DNA of 64,000 nucleotides from Leptotrichia sp. oral taxon 223 (GCF_013394795.1 NZ_JABXYU010000004.1:186001-250000); one strand, 5' to 3'; positions 26,711-36,227 are shown, counted from the stretch's first letter. Notes: generated by a model not told the origin, from the letters alone. Program-made: numbers and translations.

Positions 26711-26810
26711 TTTTTGTTCTGATTCCTTCCTTATATAGTATTATTCTAACAATTTCAAAACAATTAGTCAAATATATAATATATATTTCTATCATATATA
26801 AAATATATTA

Positions 26811-29800
26811 TTACTTTAATAATCCCCAATTTTTAGCCACACTTCCATTAGCTTTTAACGGAACTTTCTTAAATTTAACCGTATTTTCCATAATTTTTTC
26901 AATTTTTTTCATATATTCCTTAGCAAATTCATCACGAACTTCAAAAATCAGTTCATCGTGAACTTGAAGAAGCATTTTGATATTTTCATCATTTTTAAAT
27001 TCCTCATGAAGTTCAATCATAACTTTTTTTATAATATTTGCTGCTGTTCCCTGAACGACAGTATTTACCGCCATTCTCACAGCCTGTGCCTGTACATTCT
27101 TATTTGTAGCATTAATTCCGCTAATGTATCTTCTCGTACCGTAAAAAGTTTCCACAAAACCGTGAAGTTTAGCCGTTTCTGTCACAATATCCAAAAATTT
27201 TCTGACTCTCGGATATTCCTCAAAATATGTTGTGATATATTGAGAAGCCTCTTGAACTGTAATCCCTAGTTCCTTCGATAGTCCAAACGGAGTTTTTCCA
27301 TACAGAATACTAAAATTAATTACTTTTGCAATACTTCTCTCATGCCGTGAAATCTCATCTTCTTCGGTTTTGAAAAATATCTTTCTTGCCGTCAAGTTAT
27401 GTAAATCCTGATTATCCTGATACGCCTGTACTAAATGCCTATCTTTTGACAATTCAGCCAAAACTCTCAATTCAATTTGTGAATAGTCAAATGAAATCAA
27501 ACTATGTCCTTCTTTTGATACAAAACCTGTACGTATCCTTATTCCATCATCTGTTCTCACAGGAATATTCTGTAAATTTGGATTTGCTGACGAAAGCCGT
27601 CCAGTAGATGTCCCATTTTGGTTAAAAGTCGTATGAATCCTGTCCTCTTTATCCACCAGTTTTGGAATTGGCTCAATGTATGTTGACAATAATTTCTTAT
27701 AAGCCCTGTATTCTAGCAACTTTTTCCCAATCATCCGTTTGTCTTCTGTCAATTCTCCATTGTTTGCAATCATTTCCAGAACTTCCACATTTGTTGAATA
27801 TCCAGTTTTTGTCTTTTTACCTGATGGAATCTGCAATTTTTCAAACAAAACTTCCCCTAATTGTTGTGGCGAATCAATATTAAATTCTCCATCAGCAAGT
27901 TTATAAATATCACTTTGAAGCATATTTATCTTTTCTTCCAGCTCATTCTGAAATTCACTGAAATATCTTTTATCAATTTTTATTCCAGTTTCTTCCATTT
28001 GTGCCAATACTGGTATTAATCGACTTTCCAGCTTATCAAATATATTTAAAAACTGCTCATTTTGTAATCTATTTCTAAAAATTGTTTCCAATTTATAAAT
28101 AAAAAACGTCCTCTTTGATAAAAACTCACAAATCACATCATCGGAAACATCGCTAAAATCCTTCTTTCTTCGTTCCTTCTTAAACTGTTCCTCAAAAGTT
28201 GCAATCTCAACACCAAACTCATCAAGTATTATTTCTTCAATTTCCTGCAAACTTTCTGTCCCAAGTACATATCTTGCAAGCAAAATATCAAAATATTCAG
28301 TACATTTTATTCCGAACCTATCCTCATTTATCCCATAAGTTTTACCGCCAACAGAATATCCAAAATACTCACTTTCCCCATTTTTCATATACTCTTTCAC
28401 ATTATAGGCAATAATTTCTTTCTTGCTCAATAATTTATAAATATTCTCAATATTTTTTTTATTATCTTTTTGCTCATTAGCATTATCACTTAAACTAAAC
28501 AAATTAATCTGTACTCCAGACTCTGCATTTTTTTGATTCCCATTTTGCAAAATATACTGAAGCTCGCTGTCCAAAAGCACAATATTCATTTTTTCATCAC
28601 AAATGGAAAGTCCAAGCATATTTTCAAAAATAGCCACTTTTTTATCCATTTTCTCAATCACAGAATAAGCATTATTCCAACTAATAACTTTTCCATAATT
28701 TTTCTCAAAATACACTTTTTCATCTTTAATTTTCTTAGTTTTTTCAGTTTTCTGATTTTCTAACGCAATCTCTTCTGCCTTTTTCTTCTGGGTCTCATAT
28801 TCTATTGCCAATTTTTCTTTTAAAACTTGAATTTCATCAATTTTTTTGTCTATTTCTGAATTATGTTCGTACTCCACATGCTCATAAAAATGTGAAATTC
28901 CATCAAAAATCGGATTTTTCTTATCATATTCCAATTCCTGCTTTTCAACTTTTTCTCTTTCAAATCTCTCTTTTTCCAATTTTTCTTCAGCGATTTTTTT
29001 ATTTTTTTCTAAAACTAACTTCTCTTTTTCTGTAAGCTCCTTTTGATTTCCACTTTGTAAGAATCTTTCCTTTTCTTCTTCAACAGCTTTAGAAAATCTT
29101 TTAAAATCAAGCTCCTCATAAAGTTTTAAAAGACTGTCAAAATCTTTTTCCTCAAATTTCAATTTATTTTTATCATATTCAATATCAAGTTCTCGCTTCA
29201 CAGTTGCAAGTTCCCGACTTATAAAGGCATTTTCCTTGTCAGTCAGTAATTTTTCCTTCTGTTTCCCTTTTATTTCGTCAATATTTTCATAAATTCCTTC
29301 CAGATTTCCATAAGTTGTAATAAGTTTTACCCCATTTTTAGGCCCAATCCCAGTAACTCCTGGAATCCCATCCGACTTATCCCCCATAAGCCCAAACAAA
29401 TCAGGTATCTTATCAGGTGTAACTCCCAAATATTCAACTACATCTTCATCAGTCTTTATATGTTTAAATGCAGAATTTTTATCCCCTTTTCCAAGCAAGG
29501 CAATGTTAATTTTCCCATCTACAAGCTGTGCCAAATCCTTATCCCCAGTTATTACAAAAACCTCAATCTGCTCATCTTCATCATTAGAAAACTTGGTAGC
29601 AAATGTAGCAATCACATCATCCGCTTCCTGCCCAGCCTTCTTATATTTCGGAATTCTATATCCATCCAACACCTTCATAATAGTATCAATCTGCATAACC
29701 AGTTCTTCAGGCATACTTTCCCTATGTGCCTTATACGTTTCCAGCTCCCCAGTTCTCTCCAACTCGTCCCTTTTCACATCCAGGCAAGCCACCAGATAAT

Positions 29801-29951
29801 CAGGCCTAAACTCTCTAATCACGCTTTCCAGCGTATTAATAAATCCAAATGTCGCCCCAGTAGACATCCCGCTGCTATTTCTCATTCCCATCAGTGCAAA
29901 ATGGCTTCTATACATAATCGCACTCGTATCCAATATAACTGCTCTTTTCAA
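26811..29951 (-). CDS. polA: DNA polymerase I with inactive proofreading domain
   Basis: The 1046-residue enzyme fills gaps and removes RNA primers. Residues 1-290 are the 5'-3' exonuclease (ILDTSAIMYRSHFAL, VFVITGDKDLAQLVD, GDKSDGIPGVTGIGPK). Residues about 290-400 are a Glu/Lys-rich coiled insertion longer than usual. Where the 3'-5' exonuclease should show a DxE metal site, the sequence reads VAIFENMLGLSI, so proofreading is very probably lost, as in Taq and Bacillus. The polymerase core is intact: TGRLSSANPNLQNIP, DYSQIELRVLAEL (motif A), RSIAKVINFSILYG (motif B) and VHDELIFEV (motif C). The start is a TTG with GAGG upstream. It ends 1046 residues on, against about 880-930 in many bacteria. 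Confidence 0.93.
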   Translation of the reverse strand: MKRAVILDTSAIMYRSHFALMGMRNSSGMSTGATFGFINTLESVIREFRPDYLVACLDVKRDELERTGELETYKAHRESMPEELVMQIDTIMKVLDGYRIPKYKKAGQEADDVIATFATKFSNDEDEQIEVFVITGDKDLAQLVDGKINIALLGKGDKNSAFKHIKTDEDVVEYLGVTPDKIPDLFGLMGDKSDGIPGVTGIGPKNGVKLITTYGNLEGIYENIDEIKGKQKEKLLTDKENAFISRELATVKRELDIEYDKNKLKFEEKDFDSLLKLYEELDFKRFSKAVEEEKERFLQSGNQKELTEKEKLVLEKNKKIAEEKLEKERFEREKVEKQELEYDKKNPIFDGISHFYEHVEYEHNSEIDKKIDEIQVLKEKLAIEYETQKKKAEEIALENQKTEKTKKIKDEKVYFEKNYGKVISWNNAYSVIEKMDKKVAIFENMLGLSICDEKMNIVLLDSELQYILQNGNQKNAESGVQINLFSLSDNANEQKDNKKNIENIYKLLSKKEIIAYNVKEYMKNGESEYFGYSVGGKTYGINEDRFGIKCTEYFDILLARYVLGTESLQEIEEIILDEFGVEIATFEEQFKKERRKKDFSDVSDDVICEFLSKRTFFIYKLETIFRNRLQNEQFLNIFDKLESRLIPVLAQMEETGIKIDKRYFSEFQNELEEKINMLQSDIYKLADGEFNIDSPQQLGEVLFEKLQIPSGKKTKTGYSTNVEVLEMIANNGELTEDKRMIGKKLLEYRAYKKLLSTYIEPIPKLVDKEDRIHTTFNQNGTSTGRLSSANPNLQNIPVRTDDGIRIRTGFVSKEGHSLISFDYSQIELRVLAELSKDRHLVQAYQDNQDLHNLTARKIFFKTEEDEISRHERSIAKVINFSILYGKTPFGLSKELGITVQEASQYITTYFEEYPRVRKFLDIVTETAKLHGFVETFYGTRRYISGINATNKNVQAQAVRMAVNTVVQGTAANIIKKVMIELHEEFKNDENIKMLLQVHDELIFEVRDEFAKEYMKKIEKIMENTVKFKKVPLKANGSVAKNWGLLK

Positions 29952-30433
29952 CTTAATTATTCCTCTTTTCTTTTTCTAAATTTTAACATTCATTTATATT
30001 TGTATATTTTACCATTTTTAGATTTTTTCTCAAAGCATTTTTTCTTAATTTAATAATACACCCTAAATATTAATTTTGTAATTCTGCTATCATACTAAAT
30101 CTCATTTAAATAACAAATTTATTACAAACTTTTCCAATAAAAATAGTAAAAACCGTTATTAAATAAAATAACCTAATACCAACATCCCCATTAAAAACAA
30201 GAAGTTTTAATTCCCTAATAATCAAAATTTAGTAAATATTCACTATGTAAACAGGATTAATATTACTATAACAAAATTTTCTATAAAAAAAATAACCTCC
30301 AGTCTTAAATAAATTTCAAGAAAAAGAGATTATTTTTTTCATATAATTTTACTTACAAAAATTTCCCAAAGTTCAAAAATGTTTTTTATATTTCTGATAT
30401 TTTTTAGAATTTTCAAAATTCTAATTTACTAAT
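29952..30433. other. AT-rich gap without genes
   Basis: A 482-base gap upstream of polA and downstream of the orphan gene at 30434. No open frame or RNA gene is supported. Only the hairpin at 30285-30338 stands out. Confidence 0.4.
30285..30338 (-). terminator. Imperfect hairpin after orphan gene
   Basis: AATAACCTC (30291-30299) pairs, with one mismatch, to GAGATTATT (30326-30334), with T-runs on the minus strand after the stem. It would end the gene at 30434. Confidence 0.5.
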
Positions 30434-30871
30434 TTATGCTTCCTGTGTTGCATATCCACCTTCGATTGCCACTTCCTTCACTTTCTCCTTCTTCTGTTTT
30501 ATTTTTAGTGAAAAAGTTCCAGTTCCAGCCTGATTTCCATATTCTTCAATATAATCAACCACAAATACGTTTGTCATGTCGATTTTTCTTACCATCTGCC
30601 CTGCTGAAATGATTTCCAGGCTGGCTTGTCTGTAGGCATCACTTGCTTCTGACGGCACTAATGACCATTGTGCAACTTTTCTTGTGTCGTCCTCTGCATC
30701 CCCGTTTGCTGCTGCCAGTATTTTGCCTCGAATTTCCAAAATTACCCCCAAGTCTGTTGCTCTAGCATTTGAATCATCAGGTGTTTCAGAAATGTATTTT
30801 ACATCCAGAATGCTTTCCTTATCAAGTAAAATTTCACTTTCCTGCCCTTTTACGCTCAATCTGAATCCCAT
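30434..30871 (-). CDS. Conserved hypothetical protein, tube-like beta domain possible
   Basis: I do not recognise a firm family. The 145-residue product has no signal peptide or membrane segment and looks all-beta: FRLSVKGQESEILLDKESILDV at the start and TFSLKIKQKKEKVKEVAIEGG at the end. Proteins with this look occur in Fusobacteria and Clostridia under non-informative names, and the strand pattern recalls Hcp or phage tube proteins, but no other tail or secretion gene is next to it. A strong AGGGGGG site precedes the ATG and a hairpin follows, so it is a well-expressed single gene. The tube link is a guess. Confidence 0.6.
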   Translation of the reverse strand: MGFRLSVKGQESEILLDKESILDVKYISETPDDSNARATDLGVILEIRGKILAAANGDAEDDTRKVAQWSLVPSEASDAYRQASLEIISAGQMVRKIDMTNVFVVDYIEEYGNQAGTGTFSLKIKQKKEKVKEVAIEGGYATQEA

Positions 30872-31006
30872 AATTATTCCCCCCCTGTTTTATTTTTGAC
30901 AATTAAATAATAGCACTATTTTTAAATTAATTTAATTTTAATTATCTGATATTATTTTACATCAAAAAAATTCATTTGTCAATATTAATTTTTAATTTTT
31001 TGTTAA

Positions 31007-31651
31007 TTAATCTAAAAGATAGATTTTTAAAGCTATCTCCTCATCGAAGGGAATCGATACCGCAACAAACTTTTTCCCTGCATCAATCATTCTTGCAATA
31101 ATTTCACTTTGATTTTTTGGCAAATATCCAACTTTTTCCTTTTTGGAATTGTACACAGCCACTGCATTTAATGAGATTCCGTTAAATTCACGAAATAAAT
31201 CCAGCTGTACTTCATCCTTAATCTTATTTGCAAAATTTCTGATATATTTAGCCCCTTCCAAATAAGTGTCAAGCAGAAAAAGTCTTTTTGATTTTTTTGT
31301 ATATTTATCAATTAATGTCTTTGCGTATTCAAACATCATTTCCTTGCCAAGCCGAATTTTTTCCTCACGTCCGTTATTTTTATGAATAACAAGAACTCCA
31401 TTTCCAAAATTAAACTCATTTATCATATAATTGCTTTGATTTTTCAAAAGTTCAAAATAGTCCATCATTTCCTCAAAAATCATAATTTCCTTTTGATTAA
31501 TCTGAAAAGAGCCTTTTTTTAGCTCGACTGATGTATTTTCAATATATGAATAATAAAATCTCCCATCAGGAAAAATTTCAATTTCATAATTCCCCCCATA
31601 ATAAAGTCCATCAAACTCAAGTTTTATCCCACTAAAATTATTTATCAGCAT
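31007..31651 (-). CDS. HIRAN-like domain protein
   Basis: The 214-residue protein has two parts. The first 110 residues are an unclassified alpha/beta region (YGGNYEIEIFPDGRFYYSY). Residues about 135-214 resemble HIRAN: LREFNGISLNAVAVYN, then KVGYLPKNQSEIIARMIDAGKKFVAV, with the conserved NA-V pair and GYLP motif. HIRAN domains bind damaged DNA or 3' ends in eukaryotic and phage proteins; stand-alone bacterial ones are little known. I use ATG 31651, spaced correctly from AGAGGTGG; an in-frame TTG lies two codons earlier. It is not close to other repair genes. Confidence 0.55.
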   Translation of the reverse strand: MLINNFSGIKLEFDGLYYGGNYEIEIFPDGRFYYSYIENTSVELKKGSFQINQKEIMIFEEMMDYFELLKNQSNYMINEFNFGNGVLVIHKNNGREEKIRLGKEMMFEYAKTLIDKYTKKSKRLFLLDTYLEGAKYIRNFANKIKDEVQLDLFREFNGISLNAVAVYNSKKEKVGYLPKNQSEIIARMIDAGKKFVAVSIPFDEEIALKIYLLD

Positions 31652-31795
31652 TATCAACCACCTCTTTCATATTTCTAGTAAAATTTTTCTGTAAAACACA
31701 TTTATTAAAATATCAGTTTAGTTCATTATTTTTATAAAAAAATAAAATTTATGGATTATATTCCTGAAATTGTAAGATTTTTATAGAAAACAAAT

Positions 31796-32524
31796 TTATA
31801 TAATATCCACATCTGCTCTTAATTTATAAATAACATCTTTTCTTTCCACAACAATCATAACTTTTTCCTTCAATTCCTTATCCCGCTTTATTTTCTGCAA
31901 CAATTTTTTGGCAGGATTTATGGCAATGGCGTTTCCTACATTTTTGAACATTGTCAAGTCGCCAGTTGTATCTCCATAAGCGTACGATTTTGTCAAGTCT
32001 ATTTCGTACATTTTACAAAAATCCGCTATTGCCTTCTGTTTACTTTTGGCATCCCACATCGGTATCACTTTTCCTGTAAAAATCCCATTTTCATTAACTT
32101 CATAAGTAGATGCCCTGTAATCTTTGACACCATATCTTTCAGCCATCTTACTTACTAGAAAATCTGGACTCCCAGAGATAATTATAACTTTATGATTTTT
32201 TTCCTTATGATATTTCAACCTCTCACGTGTATATCGGTAAACTTTGTCTCCTTTGAGTTTCATCACTCTTTTAGCAATAAAATCCATATCCTCCTTGCTA
32301 AAATTCTTTAATGCCTCCATATAAGTCTGCACAAGCTCATCCAAATAGTCGTCATAATCCCCAGTCCTGTTTTCCCACTTAGAAAATTTCTCCTTAACCT
32401 TCCCTTCCCAAGTCATCATATCAATATATTCATACTGCACAAGCATCTTAAAATGCTCAATCAGCAAAGAATCCCTGTAAATTGTTCCATCTATATCAAA
32501 AAATGCCGCTACATTTTTTTTCAT
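31796..32524 (-). CDS. HAD-IB family hydrolase (SerB/CicA-like)
   Basis: The 242-residue phosphatase has motif I AAFFDIDGTIYRDSL near residue 7 (Asp nucleophile), motif II VIIISGSPDFLV near 115, Lys in SKQKAIADFCK, and motif IV AYGDTTGDLTMF near 186. The helical C1 cap between motifs I and II places it in subfamily IB, with SerB and CicA-type enzymes. The substrate is not readable. I choose ATG 32524 because GGGGGA lies six bases before it; the ATG at 32530 abuts that site. It is the last gene before the oldest end of CRISPR array 1, reading away from it. Confidence 0.85.
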   Translation of the reverse strand: MKKNVAAFFDIDGTIYRDSLLIEHFKMLVQYEYIDMMTWEGKVKEKFSKWENRTGDYDDYLDELVQTYMEALKNFSKEDMDFIAKRVMKLKGDKVYRYTRERLKYHKEKNHKVIIISGSPDFLVSKMAERYGVKDYRASTYEVNENGIFTGKVIPMWDAKSKQKAIADFCKMYEIDLTKSYAYGDTTGDLTMFKNVGNAIAINPAKKLLQKIKRDKELKEKVMIVVERKDVIYKLRADVDII

Positions 32525-32690
32525 CCGCATTCCCCCTTATTTAAATTTTAATATTCTTTTTATCATTATATTCTAACCTATTTTTCTTAGAATTTCAAAT
32601 AAAATAAACAAGAAAAAGCGTTTGTAAACTAAAAATAGCCATACTTTATTAATAAAAGTGCAGCCGTTTTTACTATATTAATATTTTAAA

Positions 32691-32714
32691 ATTTACAAAT
32701 TGTGCTATTAAAAT
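32691..32714 (-). repeat. Terminal degenerate repeat of array-2 type
   Basis: This leader-distal repeat is 24 bp. It lacks five bases of the consensus and carries the array 2 variants (ATTGTGC where the other array 1 repeats have AAATGTTC). Confidence 0.85.
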
Positions 32715-33920
32715 TTTGACTCTTACTAATACAAATCACGGAACAGCAAAATTTACAATACAAAATGTTCTATTAAAATGAGGGGCATTTACAACTCGGG
32801 AACATATTAATCCAAATTTACAATACAAAATGTTCTATTAAAATTCTTAATGCCGCCTGTGCATAATTCCGAATGTCCAAATTTACAATACAAAATGTTC
32901 TATTAAAATAAAATATGCAGAATCTTCATTATCACGTTATGAAAAATTTACAATACAAAATGTTCTATTAAAATAATATATTGTTAAAATTTGACAAATT
33001 AAAAAAAGTAATTTACAATACAAAATGTTCTATTAAAATTGTCACAAATGGGTCAAATTGCGCATTTGGTCTTCCATTTACAATACAAAATGTTCTATTA
33101 AAATTTCTCTTTGTAAAAAATGTGATACCATTGTAAACTGATTTACAATACAAAATGTTCTATTAAAATTTAATGTTTCCTGCAATTTACAGAGATTTAA
33201 AGGACATTTACAATACAAAATGTTCTATTAAAATAAATAAAATATACTTCAAAATTTATATCACTTCCAAATTTACAATACAAAATGTTCTATTAAAATT
33301 TAGATCAAGAAAATCATCCGTTATTCCTCTATCGTATTTACAATACAAAATGTTCTATTAAAATCACCTTCAAGATTGTTTGTTCCATTTATGTATAAAT
33401 ATTTACAATACAAAATGTTCTATTAAAATGAACGAATTACTAGGTAGGGTAAATCTTGCTTACAAATTTACAATACAAAATGTTCTATTAAAATTTTTGA
33501 TACAAAAACCACACTCCGCTTTGGTTATATATTTACAATACAAAATGTTCTATTAAAATACATAACTTAAAATATATCAAGGAGATGAGATAAAAATTTA
33601 CAATACAAAATGTTCTATTAAAATTAGCATTGAGTTTCTTTATAATGTTTTTTCTTTCAAATTTACAATACAAAATGTTCTATTAAAATGTTTGATGCCG
33701 TAATGTTCTCAACCTTGTCATAATGATTTACAATACAAAATGTTCTATTAAAATAACGAGACAATAGTGACTATTGCAAAGCCAAATGAGATTTACAATA
33801 CAAAATGTTCTATTAAAATTACGACTAAAAAAATAAACCACCATCGTTTATAAATATTTACAATACAAAATGTTCTATTAAAATAGCTATATATAATTGT
33901 AGGCAATATTATTTTAATGA

Positions 33921-34180
33921 ATTTACAATACAAAATGTTCTATTAAAATTATTCACAGATTTGGAAGATGTGAAACGATACAGGGATTTACAATACAAAA
34001 TGTTCTATTAAAATAAATTTATTTTAGTATTTCCAATTTTCATAAATTTAATTTACAATACAAAATGTTCTATTAAAATTATTCACAGATTTGGAAGATG
34101 TGAAACGATACAGGGATTTACAATACAAAATGTTCTATTAAAATAAATTTATTTTAGTATTTCCAATTTTCATAAATTTA
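33921..34180 (-). repeat. Tandem duplication of two repeat-spacer units
   Basis: 33921-34050 (130 bp, two repeats and two spacers) is repeated exactly at 34051-34180, at the leader-proximal end of array 1. This indicates recombination between repeats, since new acquisitions would differ. Confidence 0.95.
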
Positions 34181-34209
34181 ATTTACAATACAAAATGTTC
34201 TATTAAAAT

Positions 34210-34405
34210 CAAACCATTATTACTCTTTTTGAATATCATATCATTTTTTTCAATTTTTGTCGATACCCAATTTTTTTATAAAATTTTGGTAATAATTTTT
34301 TATTTTTAAAATAAAAATATCAAAAAAAGTTGTAAAAATCAATGGTTTAGGAAATCTGTCAATATTCAGGGATTTTTTAGTTATTGGACATCGACAGATT
34401 TTTCT
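34210..34405 (-). promoter_or_regulatory. Leader and promoter of CRISPR array 1
   Basis: The 190-base flank is homologous, in inverted orientation, to 43048-43239. On the minus strand TCGACA (34258-34263) and TATGAT (34235-34240) stand 17 bases apart, and the matching boxes are conserved in the other leader. An inverted repeat, AAATCTGTC (34352-34360) with GACAGATTT (34393-34401), lies at the far end and is kept in array 2 with one wobble change. It may bind an adaptation factor. Confidence 0.8.
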
Positions 34406-34412
34406 GGGATTG

Positions 34413-34691
34413 TTAAAAAAAATTTGAGGTTTTGTCGTCTTCTAATCCCCAAAATTCTTTTTCTAGCCATTTTTCTTGACGTGATTTGAAAATTATTAAT
34501 GAGTCTTTGTCTTTGCGAATGTATCGTTTTAGTTCGAGATTTCATTTTTTTAATAAAACTGGGGTTATTTCTCCTTCAAATACTGATTTTTGAACATTTG
34601 TTAAGTACTTTTTGCAAATTTTAAATACATTTCGAGAAATTCTTGGGCCATTGTCATCTGTTAGGATGTCATAAACTAAAATTATATACAT
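34413..34691 (-). pseudogene. cas2: Cas2 with in-frame TGA
   Basis: Cas2 is the dimeric scaffold of the Cas1-Cas2 integrase that inserts new spacers. The frame starts one base after cas1 ends, MYIILVYDILTDDNGPRISR, with the usual first-strand Asp, and reaches LKK at codon 49; codon 50 (34542-34544) is TGA. The frame then continues without any other stop: NLELKRYIRKDKDSLIIFK to residue 92, the normal Cas2 length. A Trp codon TGG changed to TGA is the simplest origin. Without readthrough only 49 residues are made, lacking the second half of the ferredoxin fold, so adaptation should fail. The frame itself shows no other decay, so the change is recent or the stop is read through. Confidence 0.85.
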
Positions 34692-34692
34692 A

Positions 34693-35685
34693 CTACCACC
34701 ATATTTTAAATCCTTCGTATTTTTTATCTTCTAGCAAATGTTTTACTAATTTGTATGCTTCTAAACGCATTAGATGCCGGTAAGAAACTTTTCGGTTTAA
34801 ATCTCTGTGCTTTATTGAGGTTTCTAATCTTTCGTTAAAAGTTTTTAAAATTAATTTCTGTGCATTTTCTTTCATATAAAAATAATTTGAATCTTTGAAA
34901 AAATCTTTTTCTGTTATCATTTTTTTATTTAAAAGAGAAAAAATAATTCTATCTGCCAAAAGAGGCTTAAATACCTCGGCAATATCAAGCGATAATGAAA
35001 ATCTTCTTTCTCCTACACTATGTAAATAACTTATTGTAGGATTCAACTGACTAACATATATTTCAGACAGACAGGCAGTGTAAACTAATGTGTTCAAAAA
35101 AGAAATCATAGTATTTATCATATTATCAGGCGGTCTTTTTACTCTTTTTTCAAAATCAATTTCTTGATTAACAATTGTATTCCATGCGGTATAATAAGTA
35201 CGTCTGATACTTCCTTCAATTCCCATTAACTCATTAATTTCGTTTGTTCTAAAAATTCCTTTTTTCAGTGCCTTAATTTCTGTTATTACGGATTCTAAAT
35301 CTTTTCCTCGTTCCTGATAATATCTTAAATTTCGCAAAATATTTGTGCTTGCTGCATCTATTATTAATTGTGCTAATTCAATTCTTTTGGCATTGTCTGT
35401 ATAATTTTCAACTTGCTTTACGAATAGTTTTCCAGAAACATTTGATTCTTTTGGATAAAATGTTCCAGTGTAAAAACCATAATAATTAAAAATATGAACA
35501 GGAATTTTATTCTGTGCCAAGTAATTTAAACATTTTGTATTTAATGAAACTTCTCCAAATAAGTAAATATCTCTTGTAACTTCTATTTTTATATCTTTAA
35601 AACGTCCATCTGGCGCTGTTATTCTTATAACATTATCTTTACGTTTTAATTCACCGCTGGAAAAAATAAAATAACTTTCTGCCAT
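34693..35685 (-). CDS. cas1: CRISPR integrase Cas1 (type I-B)
   Basis: The 330-residue Cas1 is the catalytic subunit of spacer integration. The N-terminal beta domain starts MAESYFIFSSGELKRKDNVI; the C-terminal helical domain holds the metal site: GIEGSIRRTYYTAW (Glu), PTISYLHSVGERRFSLSLDIAEVFKP (His and Asp). Length is typical for I-B. I use ATG 35685 after GAGAGG, not the ATG at 35733, which adds 16 residues that overlap the space before cas4. It ends IWW just before cas2. The protein itself looks intact, so any adaptation defect would come from cas2. Confidence 0.95.
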   Translation of the reverse strand: MAESYFIFSSGELKRKDNVIRITAPDGRFKDIKIEVTRDIYLFGEVSLNTKCLNYLAQNKIPVHIFNYYGFYTGTFYPKESNVSGKLFVKQVENYTDNAKRIELAQLIIDAASTNILRNLRYYQERGKDLESVITEIKALKKGIFRTNEINELMGIEGSIRRTYYTAWNTIVNQEIDFEKRVKRPPDNMINTMISFLNTLVYTACLSEIYVSQLNPTISYLHSVGERRFSLSLDIAEVFKPLLADRIIFSLLNKKMITEKDFFKDSNYFYMKENAQKLILKTFNERLETSIKHRDLNRKVSYRHLMRLEAYKLVKHLLEDKKYEGFKIWW

Positions 35686-35720
35686 TTTATACCTCTCTTT
35701 ATGATATTTTTTTATTAATT

Positions 35721-36209
35721 TTAAATGTAACAAAATTCATAGTATGCACATTTTTTACAAATTTTATCATTAATTACAGGAGGAGCTTTTTCATTTTTAC
35801 AAATTTTTTCAATATCAATTAAAATTTCCTTCAATGTATTTTCGTCCTCTTTTGTCAAAATTATTTCCTTACGTTCCCTAATTACAGGATAATCAATGAT
35901 TCCTTTTTCAATTTTTATTCCACGTCGCTTTAAAAAATAAATATAGTATTTCACTTGCCAAATTGCCGCCTCTTCTACAGCCTTGCTTTTTTTTACTTCG
36001 TGAACGACTTGCCATTTACGGATAAAATCAATATTTACGGTTTCTTCTATCATAACTTGTTTAGTTTCCAAATTGTAACTGTTTTCATCAATTAATTTTC
36101 CTAGTTGAACATTTTCATTTTCTTCTTCAAGATTAATATTTTTGGATTGACACCACAATTTACGTTTACATACAAAATAATAATTTATCATAAGTCCTGT
36201 TATTTTCAT
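35721..36209 (-). CDS. cas4: CRISPR-associated exonuclease Cas4
   Basis: The 162-residue Cas4 is a RecB-like nuclease that trims prespacers and selects the PAM during adaptation. It starts MKITGLMINYYFVCKRKLWC, with the first iron-sulfur Cys near residue 14; the PD-(D/E)XK core shows KIEKGIIDYPVIRERKEI; three C-terminal cysteines lie in ICKKCAYYEFCYI. Length is that of small Cas4 proteins of types I-B and I-C. It sits 35 bases before cas1 and 18 after cas3 in the operon. Confidence 0.92.
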   Translation of the reverse strand: MKITGLMINYYFVCKRKLWCQSKNINLEEENENVQLGKLIDENSYNLETKQVMIEETVNIDFIRKWQVVHEVKKSKAVEEAAIWQVKYYIYFLKRRGIKIEKGIIDYPVIRERKEIILTKEDENTLKEILIDIEKICKNEKAPPVINDKICKKCAYYEFCYI

Positions 36210-36227
36210 TGTTTCACCTCATAACAT

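Larger units (their letters stand above)
32691..34209 (-). CRISPR. CRISPR array 1, type I-B, 24 repeats and 23 spacers
   Basis: Twenty-three identical 29-bp repeats start at 32751 and recur every 65 bp to 34181-34209; a 24th, degenerate repeat lies at 32691-32714. All spacers are 36 bp. The plus-strand repeat begins ATTTACAATACAAAATG and ends TTCTATTAAAAT. The leader is at the right end (34210 onward) because that flank is homologous to the leader of array 2, so transcription is on the minus strand and crRNA handles would end in TTGTAAAT. The spacers at 33950 and 34015 are repeated at 34080 and 34145. Several spacers read as open protein-coding sequence, as expected for phage-derived DNA. Confidence 0.98.

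Noticed and set aside
32525-32690. Leader of array 1 on the left side
   Set aside because: This flank shows no similarity to the array 2 leader, while the right flank does, and the degenerate repeat is at the left end.
33173-33361. 62-codon open frame inside array 1
   Set aside because: It runs through repeats and spacers and encodes the repeat again and again.
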